Below, in pieces: positions 1 to 5,349 of a stretch of 9,526 nt of DNA. Both the position numbers and the translations under genes were made by a program. The stretch covers positions 1 to 9,526 of the forward strand of contig JAFZLN010000101.1 of assembly GCA_017551465.1 (NCBI GenBank), in the 5' to 3' direction. The stretch's first letter is position 1. Each line of letters begins with the position of its first letter. This DNA is from Bacilli bacterium (lineage in GTDB: Bacteria > Bacillota_I > Bacilli_A > RFN20 > CAG-826). The notes beneath the pieces are model-generated. The model was not told the origin of the DNA, did no database searches, and worked only from the letters and a program-made list of their open reading frames with translations.

Positions 1-933
1 ACGTTGCACAAAAGTTGGTGATAAACGTGTGGAGTCAGTTCTCATGTATGTGATTAAACCAACGTGTTCACCATCGACTTCAATACCTTCATATAGTTGC
101 TGCGCAACTAATTGAGTTTTCTTTGTTTTGAATTTTAAACGAGAGAAAGCTTCTTGTTGTAAGGTGGAAGTAATAAATGGTTCTTTACTATCACTAACTT
201 TGATTTTCTTTTCAACTTTAGAAACGTTTAACTTTGCAGGAATTCGATCTAAGACAGCGTGTGCTTGTTCACTATTTTTGATATCGATATCTTGACCGTT
301 ATCAGAAAGTAATGTGACATTGAATTCTTTATTGAACGCTTTAATCTTAGTGGTAATTGTCCAATATTCTTCTGGGACGAATTTAGCAATTTCATCATCG
401 TGATCCGCGATCATTTTTAAGGTTGCAGATTGCACTCTACCAGCGGAACGGGAATGGATTTTCTTAAATAAAAGTGTGGATAATTTGAAACCAATAATAC
501 GGTCAATAATACGACGTGTTTCTTGTGAAGAAACAAGAGACTTATTAATAGTTCTTGGATGATTCATTGCTTCACCGATAGAATCACGAGTAATTTCGTG
601 GAATTCTAATCTCTTAGTGGTTTCAACATCCAAACCTAAAACTTGGGCTAAGTGCCACGCGATAGCTTCACCTTCTCTATCAGGGTCGGTTGCTAATATG
701 ACTTCATCACATTTATCCATCGCGTTTTTAAGTTCGCGAACGATGTGTTGTTTGTCTTTATTGATAATATATGTTGGTTGAAAATCGTTTTTAACGTCCA
801 CACCTAAACCATCTTTACCAGATGTCGCTAAGTCACGAATATGTCCGAGGGACGCCATGACGATATAGTTGTCACCTAGATAGCGCTTGATGGTTGTACA
901 TTTGGCAGGTGATTCAACAATAACTAACTTCAT
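1..933 (-). CDS. topA: DNA topoisomerase I, N-terminal 311 residues (cut by window edge)
   Basis: Type IA topoisomerase that relaxes negative supercoils through a transient 5'-phosphotyrosine link to DNA. The visible protein begins MKLVIVESPAK, the family's TOPRIM opening with its catalytic Glu. The acidic TOPRIM triad follows at residues 82-89 (TDPDREGE), and SRSAGRVQSAT lies near residue 162. The active-site segment GLITYMRTDST is at 292-302, with Tyr296 as the expected nucleophile. The end of the central domain and any C-terminal zinc fingers lie beyond the left edge. The ATG at 931-933 is supported by the conserved N-terminus. The Shine-Dalgarno is weak (GGAAAAG), and a strong promoter ends only about 20 bases upstream, giving a short leader. 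It follows dprA on the same strand, as in Bacillus and many relatives, but has its own promoter. Identification is secure. Confidence 0.97.
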   Translation of the reverse strand, partial: MKLVIVESPAKCTTIKRYLGDNYIVMASLGHIRDLATSGKDGLGVDVKNDFQPTYIINKDKQHIVRELKNAMDKCDEVILATDPDREGEAIAWHLAQVLGLDVETTKRLEFHEITRDSIGEAMNHPRTINKSLVSSQETRRIIDRIIGFKLSTLLFKKIHSRSAGRVQSATLKMIADHDDEIAKFVPEEYWTITTKIKAFNKEFNVTLLSDNGQDIDIKNSEQAHAVLDRIPAKLNVSKVEKKIKVSDSKEPFITSTLQQEAFSRLKFKTKKTQLVAQQLYEGIEVDGEHVGLITYMRTDSTRLSPTFVQR

Positions 934-952
934 ACGTCTTTTCCGTCACAAA

Positions 953-981
953 ACTATAAGCCTACTCATAATGCTTGTCAA
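953..981 (-). promoter_or_regulatory. Promoter of topA
   Basis: On the minus strand a perfect -35 TTGACA (976-981) is followed by a 17-base spacer and a -10 TATAGT (953-958). Transcription would start near 946, about 12 bases before the topA start codon. This is a near-consensus vegetative promoter, so topA can be expressed independently of dprA. Confidence 0.8.
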
Positions 982-1005
982 CGAGCAAATTCCTTTATTC
1001 CTTAA

Positions 1006-1030
1006 TTAAATAAAAGAGAACTTTATTTAA
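1006..1030 (-). other. AT-only hairpin between dprA and topA
   Basis: A perfect 9-base inverted repeat (TTAAATAAA at 1006-1014, TTTATTTAA at 1022-1030) encloses a 7-base loop just after the dprA stop. It could help end the dprA transcript. The stem is pure A/T and no clear U-tract follows on the minus strand, so it is a weak terminator candidate at best. Confidence 0.3.
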
Positions 1031-1045
1031 GAAAAATTTTCCTTT

Positions 1046-1837
1046 TTATTCCCAATGCAAGTCTTCTAATATTTGTCTTCCATTTTCCGCAACATTGGCG
1101 CCTTCCTGGATTAATTCGTTATTCACTGTCTCGTCAAAAATAGGATGTGGCACTACATAAACTGGCTTGTTACTACCCACTGCTAAGTTCACTGAAATGG
1201 TCGTTCCACTAACATGAGAATTTATCTGTGGAACAATAATTGCTTCCGATAGGGCCACCACTAATCTGTTGCGCATAGGAAAATGAGTTTTATCGGGTTC
1301 AGACATATTTGGATATTCACTAATCACTAATTCTTCTTTCTTTAGCCTTTCATATAGTTCTTTATTTTCTTCTGGATAACAGTTATCTATACCTGAACCT
1401 AACACAGCAATCGTTCTCACTTTGTTATCTAAAGCTGCTTGATGACCAATTGTGTCAATTCCTCTAGCTAGACCAGAAACGAGTATTTTTCCTCTACCCA
1501 TTTCTTGGACAAGTTTTTTAGTCACTTGTTCACCATAGTCACTGTATTCTCTTGAGCCCACGACTGCGTATTTGCGCTTTTCATCATCTAACAAAGTAAT
1601 ATCGCCATAATAGAAAAGCACTAAAGGTGGGCGAAACATGGATTTCAGTCGATTAGGAAAATCCTTGTCTAAATAAGTAATTACTTTGCTTTTAACGCCA
1701 TCGCACACTTTTTGCATTTCTTCATAAGGAACATTTTCGTCTTCACGTAAGCGGATAGCGTTAATAATCTTAAAAGGATCTCCATCATACTTTACAGCGA
1801 GATAAATTAAGATTTTTCTTGAGTCATATTCAATCAT
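1046..1837 (-). CDS. dprA: DNA-processing protein DprA (Smf family), short form
   Basis: Rossmann-fold protein that binds incoming single-stranded DNA and loads RecA during natural transformation; it is also kept in many bacteria with no known competence. Visible signatures are GSREYSDYG (94-102), SGLARGID (121-128), GSGID followed by YP (147-155), SEYP (173-176) and FPMRNR (186-191). The usual Ser/Gly-rich loop appears as SGTTI (210-214) within an altered context, IVPQINSHVSG, where relatives usually have EA..KSG. At 263 residues it has a short N-terminal region plus the Rossmann core, and no room for the C-terminal winged-helix (DML1) domain of longer homologues. The start at 1835-1837 is preceded by AGGAGG, which lies inside the 3' arm of a terminator-like hairpin. 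It lies between rnhB and topA. Confidence 0.93.
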   Translation of the reverse strand: MIEYDSRKILIYLAVKYDGDPFKIINAIRLREDENVPYEEMQKVCDGVKSKVITYLDKDFPNRLKSMFRPPLVLFYYGDITLLDDEKRKYAVVGSREYSDYGEQVTKKLVQEMGRGKILVSGLARGIDTIGHQAALDNKVRTIAVLGSGIDNCYPEENKELYERLKKEELVISEYPNMSEPDKTHFPMRNRLVVALSEAIIVPQINSHVSGTTISVNLAVGSNKPVYVVPHPIFDETVNNELIQEGANVAENGRQILEDLHWE

Positions 1838-1841
1838 AAAT

Positions 1842-1872
1842 AAAAAAGCCTCCTATAAATGTAATAGGGAGG
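1842..1872 (-). terminator. Terminator-like hairpin after rnhB, covering the dprA ribosome-binding site
   Basis: Arms CCTCCTAT (1849-1856) and ATAGGGAGG (1864-1872) pair with one bulged base around a 7-base loop. On the minus strand the hairpin is followed by six U (1842-1847), the form of an intrinsic terminator for the rnhB transcript. The 3' arm in the RNA contains AGGAGG, the only good Shine-Dalgarno for dprA, whose ATG lies four bases after the U-run. No promoter is evident between hairpin and dprA. A T-rich stretch on the other side could also let it act on plus-strand transcripts. Confidence 0.65.
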
Positions 1873-1898
1873 ATTTTTCGATTTTGTCCGATACTTTT

Positions 1899-2522
1899 TT
1901 AAAATAATGAAATTTTTTCAATAAAACAGGCTCTAACAGGAGCATAAGTGAAGCGATGCAAGTGTTTTACTGGGCCATATTGTTTGAGCGCTTCTAGATG
2001 GTCTTTAGTGCCATATCCTTTGTTTTTCTTGATGTTGTACTGCGGATATTTTTCATCTAATTCTAAACACAAACGGTCACGCGAAACTTTCGCTAAAATT
2101 GAAGCCGCGGCAATGCACATTGATTGGGCATCACCATGAATAATATCAACAACTGGTTTTGGATAATTTGGCATCTTCATTGCATCGGTTAAAACCAAAT
2201 CAAAGTCATGATTTAGTTTATCAATTGCGCGTTGCATAGCGAGTCTAGAGGCGTTATAAATATTAACCTCATCTATTTCGTCAGCACTGACTGATGCAAT
2301 ACCATATGCGATTGCGTTATTTATAATGAAGTCATAGGCTTCTTCTCTCTTCTTAGCGGTCAACTTTTTAGAGTCATTAATAAGAGGAGAAGTTAATCCT
2401 TGGGGTAAGATTACAGCCGCTGCAAAAACAGGTCCGAGTAAGCAACCTCGACCAGCTTCATCACAGCCAACGATAAACTTATAACCTTGAGCGTAGTATT
2501 GCTCGTCTAGATCAAGCGCCAT
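1899..2522 (-). CDS. rnhB: Ribonuclease HII
   Basis: Cleaves the RNA strand of RNA:DNA hybrids and single ribonucleotides embedded in DNA. The N-terminal signature is CDEAGRGCLLGPV (20-32), giving catalytic Asp21 and Glu22. The usual DEAGRGP reads DEAGRGC here, one mild change. The other expected acidic residues are Asp113 (LTDAMK, where most have DG) and Asp131 (HGDAQ), followed by AAASILAKVSRDR (138-150). At 207 residues it matches the compact single-domain form and lacks the longer N-terminus of the Bacillus enzyme. The ATG at 2520-2522 overlaps the end of rbgA by 11 bases. There is no obvious Shine-Dalgarno, so translation is probably coupled to rbgA. A terminator-like hairpin follows the stop. 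The rbgA-rnhB pair is conserved in many Firmicutes. Confidence 0.96.
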   Translation of the reverse strand: MALDLDEQYYAQGYKFIVGCDEAGRGCLLGPVFAAAVILPQGLTSPLINDSKKLTAKKREEAYDFIINNAIAYGIASVSADEIDEVNIYNASRLAMQRAIDKLNHDFDLVLTDAMKMPNYPKPVVDIIHGDAQSMCIAAASILAKVSRDRLCLELDEKYPQYNIKKNKGYGTKDHLEALKQYGPVKHLHRFTYAPVRACFIEKISLF

Positions 2523-3363
2523 ATTTTTCTAAGGTGATTTTTCCTAACAAACCGTCTTTGAATTCTTTGAGCAAAAGAGCTTCAGCACGGATTAAATCGT
2601 TTTGACCTACACTATCAACTAGTTTTCTCTTTTCAGCAATTTGGTTCAAAACTTTGATTCTATCTTCAATAACTAAAATGCCAAATCTTTCATTTAAGGC
2701 AGATGGGTACTGGTTTCTTAAATATTCTAAAAGGCGTTCTCCAAGTTCTTCGTTTGGAAGAATATCTTCGCGAATTGCACCAATTAAGGCGAGATTTGCG
2801 GCCTTTTTCTGGTTTTCATAACTCATAGGAAGGATTCCAGGGGTATCTAAAAGCAAGAAATCCTTATTAACTTTGATCCATTGCTCACCACGGGTATATC
2901 CAGGCTTGTTTTGGACACCTGCAGCCTTTCTTTTAGCTAATCTATTAATTAGTGATGATTTACCTACATTAGGAATGCCAACAATCATTGTTCTAATCGG
3001 TTGTGGTTTCATTCCTTTAGCCATTTCTTTGGCCCATTTATCTTTGCCTAGAGCAATAACAGCTTTGGAAAGAATCGCTTACGCACTATTGGTTTTTAAA
3101 TCCAAAGTGAGAATGCAGTCGTATTTTTTCCTTAATTCCTCAACCCATTGTTTAGTGGCTTCTGGATCCGCTAAATCGATTTTTGTGAGAACAATAATTT
3201 TCTTTTTATTTTGGATTAATTTTTCAAGATTTTCATTGATGGATGAGATAGGTGCGCGAGCATCTAAAAGCTCGATTATAACGTCAACTAGTTTAACCTT
3301 ATTTTCGACCTCATTTAAGGCCTTATTCATGTGTCCTGGAAACCAATGGATTTGTTGTGCCAT
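2512..3363 (-). pseudogene. rbgA: Ribosome biogenesis GTPase RbgA (YlqF), interrupted by an in-frame stop
   Basis: Circularly permuted GTPase that matures the 50S subunit. Read through the internal TAA, the frame spans 283 codons, close to the 282 residues of the Bacillus protein. Piece 1 (3363 to 3079, 94 residues) starts MAQQIHWFPGHMNKA and holds G4 (TKID, 60-63) and the G5 region (LKTNSA, 89-94). Piece 2, in the same frame, could start at the ATG at 3022-3024. It holds G1 (GIPNVGKSS, 129-137), G2 (PGYT, 154-157), G3 (DTPG, 173-176) and the C-terminal helical domain. The 18 codons between stop and ATG still read as family-like sequence, so a single base change explains the break. A good Shine-Dalgarno (AGAGGT, 3371-3376) overlaps the lepB stop; none is convincing before the internal ATG. 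It may be a sequencing error, a true loss, or a protein made in two parts. Confidence 0.85.
3079..3081 (-). other. Premature in-frame TAA in rbgA (codon 95)
   Basis: The flanking codons read NSA-stop-AILSKA in one continuous frame, so this is a nonsense codon and not a frameshift. TAA ends several intact genes in the window (rplS, rnhB, ffh, ftsY, khpA), so it is not reassigned here. Confidence 0.9.
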
Positions 3364-3374
3364 CTTACTTACCT

Positions 3375-4124
3375 CTAATAGAAAACTGGCCAGTGATATT
3401 GCTTATTACCAACATCATATTCTGGTGTTAAATCAACATAACATTTTGGGCAAACATTGCCATCATTTGCTTTATAAGTTTTGCCACAATTTGGACAAAC
3501 ATATCTCTTAACATATAAGGAACCTTTTCCTTCAATCGCCACTAAAACACCAAAGAGATTTTCATACTTAATTGGCTTATTTAAAGTGGCACAATCTCGA
3601 CTGGCTTGGCGGTTATCGCCTAAAACCCAATATTCATCTTCTGCAAGTGTAATTGGAGCAACTGTGTCTTTGCCTTGATAACCAACTTCAATGCTTGGAT
3701 TAGTTTTAAAAGTGGTTTCAACTTTTTCAAATACACCATCGTTTAAAACGTAGATTTCGCCTTTTTCAACCTTGAACGTTTCTCCTGGTAGTGCCACCAC
3801 TCTTTTAATCTTCTTCTTAGCGTTGCTAAGGAGGTTACCATTAGCGTCATAATCTGTGACGTCAGGATAATAGGTACTAACGATGCTAAAACGCTTAATA
3901 TGTTGTAAAGCGGATTTATGAGCATCAACAATACCAAAATCCACTAAAGAGCCTGTAGAGTCGTTTTCTGTGCCATTTAGTGTTGGTGACATGGAAGTAC
4001 CAGATACATAAATTAATTCATAATAATAGGAATGAAAAATAAGTGCTCCGCTAAAACAGATAGCGCCGAGCAATAGAAATGTACCGATAGCTTTAAATAT
4101 GGTATAGAGTTTCTTGCTTTTCAT
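3375..4124 (-). CDS. lepB: Signal peptidase I with a C-terminal four-cysteine zinc-ribbon-like tail
   Basis: Membrane serine protease that removes signal peptides from exported preproteins with a Ser-Lys dyad. One transmembrane helix lies at about residues 10-32, preceded by a basic cytoplasmic end (MKSKKLY), so the catalytic part faces outward. Motifs in order: SGTSMSPTL (41-49, nucleophile Ser44), KRVVALPGE (107-115, general base Lys107) and GDNRQASRD (169-177). After the catalytic fold, residues 208-249 add a tail with two CPxC knuckles (C210, C213, C225, C228), spaced like a zinc ribbon and ending in aromatic residues. This tail is absent from typical SipS/LepB enzymes and is predicted to be outside the membrane. 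The gene sits between rplS and rbgA, with 11 bases before rbgA. No Shine-Dalgarno precedes the ATG, and a -10 box lies only 7 bases upstream. Confidence 0.93.
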   Translation of the reverse strand: MKSKKLYTIFKAIGTFLLLGAICFSGALIFHSYYYELIYVSGTSMSPTLNGTENDSTGSLVDFGIVDAHKSALQHIKRFSIVSTYYPDVTDYDANGNLLSNAKKKIKRVVALPGETFKVEKGEIYVLNDGVFEKVETTFKTNPSIEVGYQGKDTVAPITLAEDEYWVLGDNRQASRDCATLNKPIKYENLFGVLVAIEGKGSLYVKRYVCPNCGKTYKANDGNVCPKCYVDLTPEYDVGNKQYHWPVFY

Positions 4125-4131
4125 CTATCTC

Positions 4132-4161
4132 ATTATATGAGTATTTGCGCGTGCAAGGCAA
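4132..4161 (-). promoter_or_regulatory. Probable lepB promoter with almost no leader
   Basis: On the minus strand a perfect -10 TATAAT (4132-4137) is preceded, after 18 bases, by TTGCCT (4156-4161, 4 of 6 matches to -35). It lies directly after the rplS terminator, which favours a real promoter. Transcription would begin within a few bases of the lepB ATG (4122-4124), giving a leaderless or nearly leaderless mRNA. Confidence 0.5.
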
Positions 4162-4162
4162 T

Positions 4163-4185
4163 AAAAAAGGGCTTTTATCAAGCCC
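4163..4185 (-). terminator. Intrinsic terminator of rplS
   Basis: Perfect 6-base stem (GGGCTT 4169-4174, AAGCCC 4180-4185) with a 5-base loop. On the minus strand it is followed by six U (4163-4168). It lies about 20 bases after the rplS stop and separates rplS from lepB. A T-run on the opposite side could make it work in both directions. Confidence 0.85.
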
Positions 4186-4204
4186 ATTTTTATCTGTTTG
4201 CTGA

Positions 4205-4552
4205 TTAGAGAATTTCTTTAATACGAGCAGATTTGCCAGACAATTTACGGATGTAAGTGATTTTGTTTCTTCTAACTTTACCTTTACGGATAACTTGGAT
4301 AGAAGCAACAGATGGAGAATGAACTGGGAAAGTTCTTTCAACACCGATGCCACCGGACATTTTACGAACTGTAAATGTGGCGGAGACACCACCTCCACGG
4401 CGGCAAATAACGACACCTTGGAAGTTTTGGATACGAGTCTTGTTACCTTCAACGATACGGACAGAAACTTTGACTTCGTCACCAGAAGTGAATTCTGGTA
4501 AATCATTACGTAATTGGCTAGCGGTGATCTCTTTAACTAAATTATTATTCAT
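4205..4552 (-). CDS. rplS: 50S ribosomal protein L19
   Basis: Large-subunit protein located at the subunit interface, contacting the 30S through an intersubunit bridge. The product is 115 residues, the usual bacterial length. Recognisable segments are GDEVKVSVRIVEGNKTRIQ (24-42), GVVICRRGGGVSATFTVRK (46-64), GVERTFPVHSPSV (70-82) and a C-terminal GKVRRNKITYIRKLSGK. The start at 4550-4552 (MNNNLVKEI) fits the family and follows GGAGGT at 4565-4570. A longer in-frame start at 4577-4579 would lie upstream of that site and is rejected. In most bacteria rplS follows trmD in one operon. Here it is transcribed divergently from rpsP, with its own promoter, a structured leader and its own terminator. 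Confidence 0.98.
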   Translation of the reverse strand: MNNNLVKEITASQLRNDLPEFTSGDEVKVSVRIVEGNKTRIQNFQGVVICRRGGGVSATFTVRKMSGGIGVERTFPVHSPSVASIQVIRKGKVRRNKITYIRKLSGKSARIKEIL

Positions 4553-4564
4553 AATTCTTTTTCG

Positions 4565-4570
4565 ACCTCC
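4565..4570 (-). promoter_or_regulatory. Ribosome-binding site that sets the rplS start
   Basis: GGAGGT on the minus strand lies 12 bases before the ATG at 4550-4552, a slightly long spacing. Its position rules out the upstream in-frame ATG at 4577-4579. Confidence 0.75.
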
Positions 4571-4626
4571 TACATACAACTATCTCTTGATGTTCATTCT
4601 CAATTTTGACAGCGGAACACCCGTAT

Positions 4627-4642
4627 CATGTTTTAAAACATG
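4627..4642. repeat. Perfect 16-bp palindrome at the rplS transcription start
   Basis: CATGTTTTAAAACATG is its own reverse complement. It falls at about +1 to +16 of the predicted rplS transcript, so it could be the first hairpin of the mRNA or a dimeric repressor operator. No adjacent gene encodes an obvious cognate regulator. Confidence 0.85.
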
Positions 4643-4649
4643 CTCAAGT

Positions 4650-4678
4650 ATAATAACAATATGCTAGGCCTTTTGCAA
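4650..4678 (-). promoter_or_regulatory. Promoter of rplS
   Basis: On the minus strand TTGCAA (4673-4678), a 17-base spacer and TATTAT (4650-4655) match the vegetative consensus at 5 of 6 (-35) and 5 of 6 (-10) positions. It lies back to back with the rpsP promoter, about 40 bases away. Confidence 0.65.
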
Positions 4679-4719
4679 CACCTTTTTATAAAAATATGGG
4701 TACTGTAAAGCAAAAATGC

Positions 4720-4748
4720 TTGACACTACTTATTATTACTAGTAATAT
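4720..4748 (+). promoter_or_regulatory. Promoter of the rpsP-khpA-rimM-trmD operon
   Basis: A perfect -35 TTGACA (4720-4725), a 17-base spacer and -10 TAATAT (4743-4748) lie 33 bases before rpsP. An AGGAGG ribosome-binding site follows at 4768-4773. A strong promoter is what a ribosomal protein operon needs. Confidence 0.85.
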
Positions 4749-4781
4749 TGTCGAGGAATCGAAAATTAGGAGGCTATTATT

Positions 4782-5057
4782 ATGGCAGTTAAAATTAGAT
4801 TAACAAGAATCGGTAGACATAAAGATCCATTCTTCCGTGTCGTCGCCGCTGACAGTCACTTCGCTCGTGATGGCCGTATCATTGAACAAATTGGTTACTA
4901 TGATCCAGCCAAAGGTATTGAAAATGCCGTCATCGATGAAGAATTAGCATTAAAATGGTTAAACGCTGGTGCTGTTCCATCAGAAACAGTTAAAGCTATG
5001 TTCAACCGCAAAGGTTTAAACGCCAAATACGTTGCAAATAAGAAAAACGCGAAATAG
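4782..5057 (+). CDS. rpsP: 30S ribosomal protein S16
   Basis: Small-subunit assembly protein that binds 16S rRNA. The 91-residue product has the family opening MAVKIRLTRIGRHKDPFFRV and the signatures DSHFARDGR (25-33), IGYYDP (37-42) and LKWLNAGAVPSETVK (56-70), and ends in a basic tail. The ATG is preceded by AGGAGG with an 8-base spacer. It is the first gene of a four-gene plus-strand operon driven by a near-consensus promoter. Its TAG stop overlaps the Shine-Dalgarno of khpA (AGGAG, 5056-5060), so the two are probably translationally linked. In the usual Firmicutes order rpsP follows ffh in the same direction; here it points away from rplS and the whole block is reversed. Confidence 0.99.
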   Translation: MAVKIRLTRIGRHKDPFFRVVAADSHFARDGRIIEQIGYYDPAKGIENAVIDEELALKWLNAGAVPSETVKAMFNRKGLNAKYVANKKNAK

Positions 5058-5068
5058 GAGTAACAACG

Positions 5069-5329
5069 ATGGATTACGAGAAAATTGTTAAAACAATTAT
5101 TGATCCAATCATTGAAGATCCTAGTTCAGTTCTTCTAAGAGTGAACGAAGAAGAAAAAGACGTCTTAATTATCATCGCCGCAGAAAAAGACGATACCGCT
5201 AGATTGATTGGCCGTAAAGGTTTAATCGCTAACGCTATCAGAGAAGTCGTTTCTATCGCTGGCAAGAGTGAAGAAAAGCACGTCCATCTCAAGTTCGAAT
5301 CCTTTGATGATGAAAGAAAAGAGGATTAA
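5069..5329 (+). CDS. khpA: Small KH-domain RNA-binding protein KhpA (YlqC)
   Basis: Single KH domain of 86 residues with the diagnostic GxxG loop IGRKGLIANAIR (47-58, loop G48-R-K-G51). This is the KhpA/YlqC family, which in Streptococcus and related Gram-positives pairs with KhpB (EloR/Jag) and affects RNA regulation, cell elongation and division. The C-terminus is strongly acidic (FDDERKED). It begins 11 bases after rpsP with a good Shine-Dalgarno overlapping the rpsP stop. In Bacillus, ylqC also follows rpsP, with ylqD between it and rimM; ylqD is absent here. The stop codon sits in the loop of a terminator-like palindrome, so the transcript may often end after khpA. Confidence 0.95.
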   Translation: MDYEKIVKTIIDPIIEDPSSVLLRVNEEEKDVLIIIAAEKDDTARLIGRKGLIANAIREVVSIAGKSEEKHVHLKFESFDDERKED

Positions 5330-5340
5330 TCCTCTTTTTT
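5317..5340 (+). terminator. Intrinsic terminator-like hairpin between khpA and rimM
   Basis: A perfect 22-bp palindrome (5317-5338), with GAGGA/TCCTC around TTAA at its centre, is followed on the plus strand by a run of six T (5335-5340). The khpA TAA lies in the loop. It sits inside the apparent operon, 10 bases before rimM, so it would attenuate rimM-trmD relative to rpsP-khpA. The A-run on its left side makes it potentially bidirectional. Confidence 0.75.
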
Positions 5341-5349
5341 GTTAATAAT

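Larger units (their letters stand above)
4553..4643 (-). promoter_or_regulatory. Structured 5' leader of rplS, candidate L19 autoregulatory leader
   Basis: About 90 bases separate the predicted transcription start (near 4643) from the rplS ATG. The RNA can form a 6-bp hairpin from a perfect palindrome (4627-4642). A second stem joins GGUGUUC (4621-4615) to GAACAUC (4595-4589), counting one G-U pair. The Shine-Dalgarno follows at 4570-4565. Firmicutes rplS genes are known to carry an L19 leader that binds L19 and represses translation. Whether this leader matches that family cannot be decided by eye. Confidence 0.5.

Noticed and set aside
3079..3081. TAA read as sense (stop-codon reassignment) in rbgA
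   Set aside because: TAA ends at least seven intact genes in this window at the family-expected position, so genome-wide reassignment does not fit.
2512..3363. rbgA broken by a frameshift
   Set aside because: Both pieces and the 18 codons between them are in the same frame; the lesion is a single nonsense codon.
2873..3511. A 212-codon open frame on the plus strand antisense to rbgA and lepB
   Set aside because: It lies wholly opposite two well-conserved families, has no ribosome-binding site or promoter, and its predicted protein has no recognisable motif. It is a shadow of the coding strand.
4606..4654. A plus-strand promoter made of TTGACA (4606-4611) and TATAAT (4649-4654) in the rplS/rpsP gap
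   Set aside because: The spacing is 37 bases, far too long, and no good -10 exists 16-18 bases from that TTGACA. The rpsP promoter at 4720-4748 is much better.
4347..4667. A plus-strand open frame running from antisense rplS into the divergent promoter region
   Set aside because: It overlaps rplS on the opposite strand and spans the rplS leader and promoter. No family features or start signal were seen.
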